This document shows, piece by piece, positions 18,900-28,435 of a stretch of 35,275 nt of DNA. Position numbers and translations under genes: made by a program. Each line of letters begins with the position of its first letter. The stretch's first letter is position 1. The DNA lies in assembly GCA_945947725.1 (NCBI GenBank), contig CAMEYY010000003.1, positions 1 to 35,275 of the forward strand, in the 5' to 3' direction. The notes beneath the pieces are model-generated. The model saw only the letters and a program-made list of their open reading frames with translations. It was not told where the DNA came from and searched no databases. The stretch is from an uncultured Cytophagales bacterium (lineage in GTDB: Bacteria; Bacteroidota; Bacteroidia; Cytophagales; Amoebophilaceae).

Positions 18900-21800
18900 A
18901 TGTTATCTGAAAAAAAATCGAAATATTATATCTTAAACATGTTCCCTTATCCTTCAGGAAATGGATTACACGTTGGACATGCTCTTGGATACGTTGCTAG
19001 TGATATCTTCGCTAGATACAAAAAAATAAAAGGTTATGACGTTTTAAATCCTATGGGATATGATTCTTTTGGTTTACCTGCTGAACAATATGCAATTCAA
19101 ACTGGACAACATCCTGCTATCACGACACAAAAAAATACACAACGTTATACTGAACAACTGAAAAACCTCTGTCTTGATTTCGATTGGGATAGAGAATTTT
19201 GTACTTCAGATCCTGATTTTTATAAACATACGCAACAGATTTTTATCTGGATGTTTAAAAGTTTTTTCTGCCTCAAAGATCAAAAAGCACATCCTATTGA
19301 AGATCTCTACCAAGAATTTGAAAAAAATGGTAACGATGGAACTTTTGCTTGTGGTACTGCTGAAAATTTCTCCGCTCAACAATGGAATTCTTTTTCCGAA
19401 AAAGAAAAATACGAAATATCTCTAAAGTTTAGATTAGCTTATCAAGATGATGTCTTAGTTAATTGGTGCCCTCAATTAGGAACTGTCTTAGCTAACGATG
19501 AAGTTAAAAATGGTTTCTCTGAACGAGGTGGTTATCCTGTTGAACAAAAGAAAATGCGTCAATGGTGTTTAAGGATCACTGCTTATGCTGATAGACTCCT
19601 TGAACCTCTCAACGTAGAAAAGTTTGAAATGCCGAAAATAGAAGACACTTCAAAACCTGGTATCCCTTGTCAATCTAGAAAGATAGTTATCGTCGTCATA
19701 AAACATTGGAAAGAAAAAGATAAGTTTCTTTTTGTCCATTACGTAAAAGAAGATTTTTCTGCCCTGCTAACAGGAGGGATAGAAAAAGGTGAAACTCCTG
19801 AAGAAGCTGCTATCCGTGAAATAAGAGAAGAAGTTGGATATGTAAATATCAAAAAAATAAAAGCTTTAGATTCTGTTATTGAAGAACGTTTTTGGCATAC
19901 TATAAAAAAAGTTAATAGACATGCTTTATTTTACCCTGTTTTAGTTGAATTAGCAGATGACGAAAAAGTTGCTGTTTCTGAAAAAGAAAGAAATCAACAA
20001 GTGGAAAAATGGTTGTATAAAGAGGAGATAAAAGATGCTTTAAATTCTGATAAACTTTTCGAAGGTAAAAAATCTGCTCATCATATTGTGCTCAAAATGT
20101 TTAATCATGAGAAAAATTTTCTTGATTGGCCAGAGTCGACAAAAGAAATTCAAAAAAATTGGATTGGACGTTCGGAGGGGGCAAAACTCTTCTTCGATGT
20201 TAAAGATGAAAATGAAAAATTAGAAGTCTTCACTACACGACCAGAGACTATTTTCGGTGTAACTTTTATTTCTATTTCACAAGATCATACTCTTGCACAA
20301 GGAATGAAATTAAAAGAAAATGAAAGTGGTGTCTTCACAGGAAAATATGCTATACATCCTTTCTCAAAAAAATTAATTCCTATCTGGATCGCCGATTATG
20401 TACTCTCTGATTATGGAACTGGTGCTGTTATGGCTGTCCCTGCTCACGATCAACGTGATAAAGATTTTGCTGAAAAATATGGCCTAGAGATAAAACATGT
20501 TATCGATGATGATAAAATTATAAATTCCGATTTCTTGGATGTACTTAATATTGACGAAGCAAGGAAAAAAATTATCGACGAGTTTGAAAATCTGAAAATT
20601 GGGAATAGAAAAGTTAATTATAAATTGCGTGATGCTGTCTTCTGTCGTCAAAGATATTGGGGGGAACCTATTCCTGTTTTTTATAAAGATGGACTTCCTT
20701 ATGTTTTCGATGAAAAAGATTTACCTCTTGAACTCCCAGATATAAAAGACTTCACTCCAACAGGGAAACCTCCTCTTGCCAATGTCGAAAATTGGAATAA
20801 AGATGGATACGATATAGAAACTTGTACTATGCCTGGATGGGCAGGGTCAAGTTGGTATTTTATAAGATACCTAGATCCAAAAAATGAAAACGATTTAGCT
20901 AATGAAAATATTTTAAGAGAATGGGGAAATCCTGACCTTTATCTCGGGGGAGTTGAACATGCAACGGGACATCTTATCTACGCTAGATTCTACGCAAACT
21001 TCCTCTACGATATAAACAAAATTCCTTATAATGAACCTTTTAAAAAATTGATACATCAAGGAATGATTTTAGGTGAATCTGCTATCGCTTATCGAATCGA
21101 AAACACTAACACTTTCGTTAGCGCAGAGTTAAAAGATCATTACAAAACTGCCGAAGTTCATGTCGACGTTAAACTTGTCGATGAAAATTTCTTCCTCGAT
21201 GTCGAAGCTTGTAAAAATTGGAGACCTGACTTCTCTTCCGCTGAATTTATCTTGCAAAATGGAAAATTTAAATGTGGAAAAATTATCGAAAAAATGTCCA
21301 AATCCAAACATAATGTCGTTAATCCTGATGATGTTATCGCAAAATATGGGGTCGATACTTTACGTCTATACTTGATGTTCCTTGGACCTATCGAACAACA
21401 AAAACCTTGGAATACTCAAGGAATAGAAGGTGTTCACAGATTCTTGAGTAAAGTTAGAAATTTACAGAATAAAATCGGCGGTGAAGGATCGAACGAAGAA
21501 AAGAAAATTTTAAATAAGACGATAAAAGAAGTCGATGATTGTATCAAAAGATATTCTTTCAACACAGCAATAAGTTTTATGATGATTTGCGTTAATAAAT
21601 TTATTGAGTTGGAAAAAATATCCGAAGAGAGCTTTAAAAAATTATTATTATTACTCAATCCTTTTGCTCCAAAAATGACAGCGGAACTTTTTGATATTTT
21701 ACATTTTGACAAAGAACTCATCTCGTTAAAAGTGGATGAAGATTTTTTAGTTGAAAATACTTTTGATTATCCTATCGCTATAAATGGAAAAGTTCGTGGT

Positions 21801-21944
21801 AAGATGAGCTTTGCTCTCGATGAAAATGAAGATGTGATAAAACAAGAAGTTTTGAAAAACGCATTGGTAACGAAATATGTCGGAGATAAGAGCGTACGTA
21901 AAATCTTCGTTATAAAAAATAAAATGATTAATGTCGTCGTATAA
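18900..21944 (+). CDS. leuS: Leucyl-tRNA synthetase with embedded NUDIX hydrolase domain
   Basis: HIGH-type GLHVGHALGY, CP1 editing motifs TTRPETIFGVTF and AVMAVPAHDQRD, KMSKSKHN, YPIAINGKVRGK. Insertion at about 19614-20120 carries NUDIX box GGIEKGETPEEAAIREIREEVGY. Confidence 0.97.
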   Translation: MLSEKKSKYYILNMFPYPSGNGLHVGHALGYVASDIFARYKKIKGYDVLNPMGYDSFGLPAEQYAIQTGQHPAITTQKNTQRYTEQLKNLCLDFDWDREFCTSDPDFYKHTQQIFIWMFKSFFCLKDQKAHPIEDLYQEFEKNGNDGTFACGTAENFSAQQWNSFSEKEKYEISLKFRLAYQDDVLVNWCPQLGTVLANDEVKNGFSERGGYPVEQKKMRQWCLRITAYADRLLEPLNVEKFEMPKIEDTSKPGIPCQSRKIVIVVIKHWKEKDKFLFVHYVKEDFSALLTGGIEKGETPEEAAIREIREEVGYVNIKKIKALDSVIEERFWHTIKKVNRHALFYPVLVELADDEKVAVSEKERNQQVEKWLYKEEIKDALNSDKLFEGKKSAHHIVLKMFNHEKNFLDWPESTKEIQKNWIGRSEGAKLFFDVKDENEKLEVFTTRPETIFGVTFISISQDHTLAQGMKLKENESGVFTGKYAIHPFSKKLIPIWIADYVLSDYGTGAVMAVPAHDQRDKDFAEKYGLEIKHVIDDDKIINSDFLDVLNIDEARKKIIDEFENLKIGNRKVNYKLRDAVFCRQRYWGEPIPVFYKDGLPYVFDEKDLPLELPDIKDFTPTGKPPLANVENWNKDGYDIETCTMPGWAGSSWYFIRYLDPKNENDLANENILREWGNPDLYLGGVEHATGHLIYARFYANFLYDINKIPYNEPFKKLIHQGMILGESAIAYRIENTNTFVSAELKDHYKTAEVHVDVKLVDENFFLDVEACKNWRPDFSSAEFILQNGKFKCGKIIEKMSKSKHNVVNPDDVIAKYGVDTLRLYLMFLGPIEQQKPWNTQGIEGVHRFLSKVRNLQNKIGGEGSNEEKKILNKTIKEVDDCIKRYSFNTAISFMMICVNKFIELEKISEESFKKLLLLLNPFAPKMTAELFDILHFDKELISLKVDEDFLVENTFDYPIAINGKVRGKMSFALDENEDVIKQEVLKNALVTKYVGDKSVRKIFVIKNKMINVVV
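19614..20120 (+). other. NUDIX insertion within leuS
   Basis: Lies between ADRLLEPLN and LDWPESTKEIQKNWIGRSEG, which are normally nearly contiguous in Bacteroidota LeuRS. NUDIX box at 19773-19841 fits GX5EX7REUXEEXGU. Confidence 0.9.
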
Positions 21945-21953
21945 TCTTGCAAG

Positions 21954-22541
21954 ATGAACCCAGAAATAATTTTTAAATACTTCCCTAACTTAAGCGAAGA
22001 CCAGAAGATGAAGATGATAAAATTAGGAGAAGTTTATAGTTTGTACAATGAACAAGTAAATTTAATTTCTCGAAAAGATATCGTCAATTTGTATGAACAT
22101 CATGTTTTGCATAGTCTTGCTATCGGGAAAGTTGTTGATTTTGAACAAGGTAAAAAAATTATCGACGTTGGGAGTGGGGGAGGTTTACCAGGAATTCCTT
22201 TAGCTATATTGTTTCCTCAAACGAATTTTGTTTTAGTGGATTCTATAAATAAAAAAATCAATACTGTCACCTCTATAATTCATGACCTCGGCTTGCAAAA
22301 TGTTACTACGTTGTGTGAACGTGTCGAGAAGGTAAAAGAGAAATTTGATTATGTGATAGGACGTGGTGTGTGTTGTTTCGATAAATTTGTTGCTTTAACA
22401 AAAAATCTCAAGAATGGGAAAACGAAAATTTTTTATTTAAACGGTAACAACGACGAAACGAAGACAAAACATAAAATTTTTATCATCAACGACTTTTTTG
22501 AAGAGGAATTTTTTAAAGGTAAAATTATCAGATCTTTGTGA
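21954..22541 (+). CDS. rsmG: 16S rRNA (guanine527-N7)-methyltransferase
   Basis: LYNEQVNLISRKDIVNLYEHHVLHSLAI, KIIDVGSGGGLPGIPLAILFP, GRGVCCFDKFV motifs. Confidence 0.95.
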   Translation: MNPEIIFKYFPNLSEDQKMKMIKLGEVYSLYNEQVNLISRKDIVNLYEHHVLHSLAIGKVVDFEQGKKIIDVGSGGGLPGIPLAILFPQTNFVLVDSINKKINTVTSIIHDLGLQNVTTLCERVEKVKEKFDYVIGRGVCCFDKFVALTKNLKNGKTKIFYLNGNNDETKTKHKIFIINDFFEEEFFKGKIIRSL

Positions 22542-22545
22542 AAAG

Positions 22546-22619
22546 TGAACTTGGAAGGAGTCGAACCCTCAACCTTCTGATCCGTAGTCAGATGCTCTAT
22601 CCAGTTAAGCTACAAATTC
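22546..22619 (-). tRNA. tRNA-Arg(ACG)
   Basis: Minus-strand fold: acceptor GAATTTG/CAAGTTC, D arm GCTT..GAGC, anticodon arm TCTGA-CTACGGA-TCAGA, T arm GAGGG-TTCGACT-CCTTC, discriminator A; CCA not encoded. Confidence 0.94.
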
Positions 22620-22667
22620 ATCGATAATCTTAATAATATATATTTTTGGATATTTTACAATAAGTAT

Positions 22668-23483
22668 ATGTGTAAAAGAATTTTTGTTCTTACATTCTTA
22701 TTGTCTTTTATTCCAGGGAAAAATATCTTCGCTAAAGATATTTCAACTATTGAAAATATTACGTCTGAAAAAGAAGAAGATAACGATTTTCTCGATAGCT
22801 TTATCGATTCTGAAAATTATCAAGGGAAACCCCAAGTTAATATTTCTTTTTGTCCAAGGTATGGAATAAACTTACTTCGTAGCTCTGAAGAAAAAGATAA
22901 AGAAGATTTTGAGTCTTTGCATTCTAGAAATTTAGGAGTAACTTTGGCTATTAATATGCCTATCCAATCTTCTAACTTCTTCTATTCTATTGCTTTTGAT
23001 CTTTGTAATCGAACTTTTACTTGGAATAATTTTAAAAATTTACATTCGAAAAACTTATTTGTCGGACAAAAGGACTACAGTTCTATTTTTCAAAAGGATT
23101 TTAAAAAAGATGTTGACTTTACTCGTCTGAATTTTGTTGATTTCTCGGCGCTGTTAGGTTTAGGTTTTAAGAGTGATATCTACGATCATCGAAATGGTTT
23201 TTTTATCAAAGGGTTGTTAGGAATTGGTTTTAAATTTGCAGAAAATGTCGATTATAAAAAGAAAGATTTCCTTTTTTCTGCTAAATCTCTCAACAATGTT
23301 CCTATGCGAAATATTAACTTTTTATGGGGTGTAGAGATGGGATACTGGAGAATAGGTTTGAACATTATGGGGGATTTCTTTTCTACTTTAAAAGACAAAG
23401 AAGCCAATTACAAAGGAGAAGATTTAGGTCTTTCAAGAAATTTTGCTCCTGTTTCTTTTTCGTTATTTTTCGACCTTCTGTAG
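22668..23483 (+). CDS. Hypothetical secreted/outer-membrane beta-barrel protein
   Basis: Signal peptide MCKRIFVLTFLLSFIPGKNIFAK; amphipathic strands ending in VSFSLFFDLL; spacing to a convergent suf cluster. Confidence 0.7.
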   Translation: MCKRIFVLTFLLSFIPGKNIFAKDISTIENITSEKEEDNDFLDSFIDSENYQGKPQVNISFCPRYGINLLRSSEEKDKEDFESLHSRNLGVTLAINMPIQSSNFFYSIAFDLCNRTFTWNNFKNLHSKNLFVGQKDYSSIFQKDFKKDVDFTRLNFVDFSALLGLGFKSDIYDHRNGFFIKGLLGIGFKFAENVDYKKKDFLFSAKSLNNVPMRNINFLWGVEMGYWRIGLNIMGDFFSTLKDKEANYKGEDLGLSRNFAPVSFSLFFDLL

Positions 23484-23909
23484 GTCTTTTAAAATTTTTT
23501 CACATACCTTCCACGCTAATGTCGCACATTTAATTCTCATCGGAAATTGACTAACACCTCGCAACGCTAAAGCATCTCCTAACTTCTCTTCATCTTTCAC
23601 TTCTTTTCCTTGTACTATCTCATAAAAATCTTTAATCTTATCCAACGCTTCTTCAATATTCAAACCTTGCAACATATCAGAGACAATAGACGCAGAAGCC
23701 ATCGATATCGCACACCCATGTCCATCTTGTTTAACATCTTTAACGACGCCATTTTCTATAAAAATTTCAAAAGTAACCTCATCTCCACACGACGGATTAT
23801 TAAGATGATAAGAACAATATTTGGGATCATGAGCAAGACCTTTATTCTGAGGATTTTTAGCATGTTCCATGATGAGCACCTGATATAAAGATTCAACTTT
23901 CGATGTCAT
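23463..23909 (-). CDS. sufU: SUF-type Fe-S scaffold/zinc-dependent sulfurtransferase SufU (NifU/IscU-like)
   Basis: LNNPSCGDEV, DGHGCAISMASASIVSDML, MRIKCATLAWKV: three conserved Cys and Asp of SufU; adjacent to sufS. Confidence 0.9.
   Translation of the reverse strand: MTSKVESLYQVLIMEHAKNPQNKGLAHDPKYCSYHLNNPSCGDEVTFEIFIENGVVKDVKQDGHGCAISMASASIVSDMLQGLNIEEALDKIKDFYEIVQGKEVKDEEKLGDALALRGVSQFPMRIKCATLAWKVCEKILKDLQKVEK
23472..23486. terminator. Small hairpin at the convergent 3' overlap
   Basis: GACCT-TCTGT-AGGTC followed by TTTT on the plus strand, overlapping the stop of the 22668 gene. Short stem. Confidence 0.25.
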
Positions 23910-25108
23910 AAACTTTTAAAAAATTCCAATGCTTCTCGCACACTCGCAACTAATCTTTCCACATCTTTACTATCGTTGTAAAAATAAAAAGATGCTCGCG
24001 TCGTCGAATACTGTCCTAAAAATTTTGTAACTAGTTGCGCACAATGATGACCAGTCCTAACACAAATTTGGTTTTTATCATAGATAGTTGCCGCATCATG
24101 AGAATGTACTCCTCGAATATTAAAACTAACGATTCCTGTCTCTGCTTTTCTGTTATAAATTTCTACATCATCTAAAACACTGAGCATTTCGACAGCTTTC
24201 TCGCTTAAATTTTTTTCATGACGATATATTTTTTCTAAACCTATTTCTTGTAAAAACTTGCACGCTTCTCCCAATCCTATCACTTCTGCAATCGGCGGAG
24301 TCCCCGTCTCAAATTTATGAGGGATATCTTTGTATGAATGAAAAAACTTATTTACTTCATCAGCCATGTCGCCTCCAAATTCAAGAGGATTCATCTTTTC
24401 TAATAATTTCTTTTTCCCAAACAAAACACCGATACCAAAAGGTCCACACATCTTATGCCCCGAGAAAGATAAAAAATCACAATCTAAATCTTTAACGTCG
24501 ATATTCATATGTGGAACGGCTTGCGCTGCGTCGATACTGACAATAATACCTCGTTCGTGACAAATATTGATGATATCCTTTATAGGAGTTACATAACCTA
24601 AGACATTAGACACAAAAGTTAAAGCTACGATTTTCGTCTTTGAAGAAATAGAATTATAAAAATTTTCAACAGTGATCTTTCCTTCAGCATCGAGAGGAAT
24701 AAACTTTAAAAAGGCATTTTTATTTTGTGCTACATTCAACCAAGGCATGTGCGAAGAATGATGTTCGAGCTCTGATGTTAAAATTTCATCTCCTTCTTGT
24801 ATAAATTGCATACCCCAACTCAACGCAACAAGATTCAAAGACTGTGAAGCACCACGTGTGAAAATAATTTCGTCGGCATCGGCATTGATAAATTGAGCTA
24901 TCGTCGAACGTGCACTCTCGTACAAATTTGTAGCCTCGTATGATAATTGATAATTGCCACGATTGATATTGCAAGAAAAATTTTTATAATAATCTGACAT
25001 CACGTCGATAACACGACGAGGTTTTAACGATGAAGCAGCGCTGTCAAGATAACATAGATGCGGATGGTTTTCGAAAATAGGAAATTCTTTTTTTATCTCA
25101 TCAAACAC
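23906..25108 (-). CDS. sufS: SufS-type cysteine desulfurase
   Basis: YLDSAASSLKPRRVID, EHHSSHMPWL, SFSGHKMCGPFGIGVLFGK (PLP Lys), catalytic VRTGHHCAQ. Confidence 0.96.
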   Translation of the reverse strand: MFDEIKKEFPIFENHPHLCYLDSAASSLKPRRVIDVMSDYYKNFSCNINRGNYQLSYEATNLYESARSTIAQFINADADEIIFTRGASQSLNLVALSWGMQFIQEGDEILTSELEHHSSHMPWLNVAQNKNAFLKFIPLDAEGKITVENFYNSISSKTKIVALTFVSNVLGYVTPIKDIINICHERGIIVSIDAAQAVPHMNIDVKDLDCDFLSFSGHKMCGPFGIGVLFGKKKLLEKMNPLEFGGDMADEVNKFFHSYKDIPHKFETGTPPIAEVIGLGEACKFLQEIGLEKIYRHEKNLSEKAVEMLSVLDDVEIYNRKAETGIVSFNIRGVHSHDAATIYDKNQICVRTGHHCAQLVTKFLGQYSTTRASFYFYNDSKDVERLVASVREALEFFKSL

Positions 25109-25126
25109 AAGGAAATTTTTATAATT

Positions 25127-25906
25127 CTATATCAAACTATACATCGACTTTTCAACTTCCTCACGTAAATCTTCATCCAATAATGTATCCAAAAAAGGTT
25201 TTATAATACTCGAGATTATCAACTGTTCAGCTTGTTTTTTCGTTAAACCACGAGACATAAGATAAAACAATTCATCATCAGAAATTTTCCCTATCGTCAT
25301 TCCATGATGCGCTTGCACGTCGTACTCGTCGATCAAAAGGATAGGATATCCTGTTATTTCTGCTTTTTTCCCCAAGATGATCCCACGACTAAGTTGATTA
25401 CAGATAGATTTTGATTTTCCTTTTTCAATTTTTCCTATCGTTTCAAAATTTATATTTCCTTCTGTTAAAGCAATTCCGAAATTGGTGATATCAGAAAAAG
25501 TTTTCTGAGCATTGTGGATGATTTTTGTTTTTATAGAATTTTGAGAGTCGTTTGCTAAAATAAGGTATTCCCCATGAAAATCAGCTCCCTCTTCGTTTAA
25601 ATTTATTATCGTCTCTTCTTCAATTTTTTGTGATGAAATATTTTTAAGATGTAACTGCGCATGCTCTTGTAAGTCGAATTTTATTTTACTTTTTTTTTCA
25701 AACAAAGAGACAACATCAAAATATAGACAGCTGTTGTGCGCGATTTTACATTCTAAAAAATTTATCTGTGTATTAAAAAACAAAATCTTTGCATGGACGT
25801 TCTCTGCGATATCAATTTTAAAAAAATCTTTTTGTCCTGAGATAAATAGTTCAGTGTCTTCAGAGATCTGTAAAAAATCTTTTTCCTCTATATTCAACTT
25901 TTTCAT
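25127..25906 (-). CDS. sufD: Fe-S cluster assembly protein SufD
   Basis: Beta-helix core and C-terminal PILLIDEYDVQAHHGMTIGKISDDELFYLMSRGLTKKQAEQLIISSIIKPFLD; adjacent to sufC. Confidence 0.93.
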   Translation of the reverse strand: MKKLNIEEKDFLQISEDTELFISGQKDFFKIDIAENVHAKILFFNTQINFLECKIAHNSCLYFDVVSLFEKKSKIKFDLQEHAQLHLKNISSQKIEEETIINLNEEGADFHGEYLILANDSQNSIKTKIIHNAQKTFSDITNFGIALTEGNINFETIGKIEKGKSKSICNQLSRGIILGKKAEITGYPILLIDEYDVQAHHGMTIGKISDDELFYLMSRGLTKKQAEQLIISSIIKPFLDTLLDEDLREEVEKSMYSLI

Positions 25907-25908
25907 CT

Positions 25909-26652
25909 CTATAAAACTTCATTTTTTATCCACTCAAATCCTTGTTCTTCGATTTTTTTAACGAGGTTTATATCCCCGGTTTTAACGATTTTACCATCGA
26001 TGAGGACATGTACAAAATTTATTTTTATATGTTCTAGGATCTTTGCCTGGTGTGTGATGATAAGGCAACCAAAATTTTCGTTTACCATCTCAGAGATATT
26101 TTTACCGATGATTTTACAGGCGTCGACGTCGAGACCAGAATCTATTTCATCCAAGATAGCGAACTTAGGTTTCAGCATCTTCATCTGTAAAATTTCATTT
26201 TTCTTCATCTCCCCTCCAGAGAACCCGACATTTAAATAACGTTCAGCAAAATTTTTAGGTATGGATAAATCTTCACATGCGTTCTCGTACTGAGAGAAAA
26301 AATTCATAAGAGAACATTTTTTTTCACATGCTTGCATCGCTTGTCTAACGAAATCAGAATTTTTTACTCCTTTTATCGACATAGGTTGCTGAAAAGACAA
26401 AAACAGACCTAATCGAGCTCGTTCATCAACTTTAAGGTTATTTATATTTTGATCGTCAAAAAAGATATCACCACCAAGAATTTGATATTTAGGATTTCCG
26501 ATAATGCAATTTGATAACGTGGATTTTCCAGCACCATTTGGACCCATGACGACATGAATTTCATTGGTATTTATTTTTAGATCTATACCTTGTAAAATTT
26601 TTTTTTCACCTACACCAGCGACAAGATTTTGTATGTGCAAAGAATGAGACAT
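25909..26652 (-). CDS. sufC: Fe-S cluster assembly ATPase SufC
   Basis: ABC ATPase Walker A GPNGAGKSTLSN, signature GFSGGEMKKNEILQM, Walker B FAILDEIDSGLD. Confidence 0.97.
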   Translation of the reverse strand: MSHSLHIQNLVAGVGEKKILQGIDLKINTNEIHVVMGPNGAGKSTLSNCIIGNPKYQILGGDIFFDDQNINNLKVDERARLGLFLSFQQPMSIKGVKNSDFVRQAMQACEKKCSLMNFFSQYENACEDLSIPKNFAERYLNVGFSGGEMKKNEILQMKMLKPKFAILDEIDSGLDVDACKIIGKNISEMVNENFGCLIITHQAKILEHIKINFVHVLIDGKIVKTGDINLVKKIEEQGFEWIKNEVL

Positions 26653-26666
26653 ACTGATAATCTCTT

Positions 26667-28391
26667 TTACAAATCATCATTGTCAAAACTTTTACTATCT
26701 TCTTCAACAAATTCCTCATCTTCTGGGATATTTGACTCTTCAGGTATTCTCTTAAAAAACATTTTTAATTTAGGTCTCTCTTTTATCTTCCAGCAAAATC
26801 CCCTCAACGTCAAAGAAGAAATATCAACTTGATCTTTAGGATAAAATACCGCAGAAGATTGATCAAGGAAAATAATTTTCTCGGGATTGAAGTCGTCATC
26901 AGAATCGATAGTCATCTTTGGACATTTCACATTGTTAGTTCCAACAAACTTTCCATCGTTAGTTATAAAAAGTAAACTTTCGACATTGTCTTTGAGGATA
27001 AGATCGTCCAATTTATTTTCAAAAAATCTTATATGCATAGATTTCCCTTTGAACTGATTATAAAAACCGACCTCATCTTTGATGACCATGAAAGCTTTCT
27101 TAAAAATATCTAGACGTTCGATATCATTTTTTTTTATCTTCATCTCCACATCTTGCCCTGTGATCTGACTATCATTAGTCCAAAAGACAGGATCTCCTTC
27201 AAAAACAATCCTAGAACTTTTTGCATCGAAATATAGATTTTTAGACTTACCTTGAAAATTTTTGGAATACAAATTCACATTATTCAAAGCTTTAACTAAA
27301 AAAGGTTTTTTATTTTCCTCTGTATTAACTTCCTCTTCTTCGTCTTCTTCCTCTTCTTCATCATCAAAAACATCGTAATCATGTTCGGTTTCTGGAAGAG
27401 AATCTTGTGAAAATTCAAAACGATCAGCAATAAGATATAAATCTTCTTTACCGTTATTTTTTTGAATTAGAGGATTTCCATAAAAAGCACCAGACTTATC
27501 TTGGGTGTTGTATGTTAAATGTTGAGCAGTAAAAAAATCATCATTCTTATTTACCAATTCGATATCTCCATCAGCTTGAATGACATTAGTCTGTTGATTT
27601 ATAACGATTTCTTTTGCGAATCCCAATGCACTCTTTGAATGGAACAGTCCCTTTTTCAAAAATATTTTTTTCTCTTTCTTTTTATAAATACCTTCTTGAG
27701 GAGTTGTCAAATAACTTTTATCTTTTTTTACTGTCAACTTAACATCTTGATCGAATTTAATAACTTCATTTTTTGTATTGTAAGTAAGTTTTTGACATTT
27801 GAGTTCGTGTTCTTTCATGTCGACGAGAACATCTTGTGTCAAAGTTGCAAATTTTGTTTTAGTATTGATAACACCTCGTTTTGAAGTAGTCGTCATCTCG
27901 TCGTCTTGAAAAGTAGCGGAGTTATTGTAGATGAGTTGTTTTTTTTGAGAGTGGTATTCTAGGTCATCAGTAAAAAAAGAAAGTGTATTTTGTTTAGCTT
28001 TTATATTTTTTTTCAGGTAAGCAATTTTCTTTTTTGTATCATATAAAAGTTTCCCCATTGTCGCATGAAAATCTTTTTTATTACCTAAGACCCTGATATG
28101 TCCTTCAGATTCAATAAGGTGTTTTTTATCAAAAAAGGTAGCGACGTCAGCTTTGTACGTAAAATCTTTTGTTTCTGCTTTTACATTACCAACAAACTGT
28201 TTAAAAGAATCTTCTTCATTATCAGAAGAATAACCTTCAAAGATATCGGCAGTGATAAAAATTTTTTCTTTATTTTCAACTTTAGCAGGAGTAGTTTTTT
28301 TAGATTGTGTCTTTTTTTGTGGTGTTGCAAAGATGACATTGGAATATAAAAAAGTTAATAGAAGCGTTACAGGAAAATTTTTCACTAACAT
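26667..28391 (-). CDS. OstA-like / LptA-domain LPS transport protein
   Basis: Signal peptide followed by repeated jelly-roll-like elements ([14 protein letters not shown].., GHIRVLG.., [20 protein letters not shown]..); matches Bacteroidota OstA-like proteins. Acidic insert [15 protein letters not shown]. Confidence 0.8.
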   Translation of the reverse strand: MLVKNFPVTLLLTFLYSNVIFATPQKKTQSKKTTPAKVENKEKIFITADIFEGYSSDNEEDSFKQFVGNVKAETKDFTYKADVATFFDKKHLIESEGHIRVLGNKKDFHATMGKLLYDTKKKIAYLKKNIKAKQNTLSFFTDDLEYHSQKKQLIYNNSATFQDDEMTTTSKRGVINTKTKFATLTQDVLVDMKEHELKCQKLTYNTKNEVIKFDQDVKLTVKKDKSYLTTPQEGIYKKKEKKIFLKKGLFHSKSALGFAKEIVINQQTNVIQADGDIELVNKNDDFFTAQHLTYNTQDKSGAFYGNPLIQKNNGKEDLYLIADRFEFSQDSLPETEHDYDVFDDEEEEEDEEEEVNTEENKKPFLVKALNNVNLYSKNFQGKSKNLYFDAKSSRIVFEGDPVFWTNDSQITGQDVEMKIKKNDIERLDIFKKAFMVIKDEVGFYNQFKGKSMHIRFFENKLDDLILKDNVESLLFITNDGKFVGTNNVKCPKMTIDSDDDFNPEKIIFLDQSSAVFYPKDQVDISSLTLRGFCWKIKERPKLKMFFKRIPEESNIPEDEEFVEEDSKSFDNDDL

Positions 28392-28435
28392 TTGACAAAT
28401 GCATTCATAAGTTTATTATAAAGAATCAGATTGAT

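Noticed and set aside
27639-28349. Plus-strand ORFs 27639-27884 and 28098-28349
   Set aside because: Antisense to the OstA-like gene; Phe/Ile-rich shadow translations.
28389-28401. CATTTG-A-CAAATG palindrome over the OstA-like start codon
   Set aside because: Short and easily expected by chance in AT-rich DNA; not strong enough as a regulatory call.
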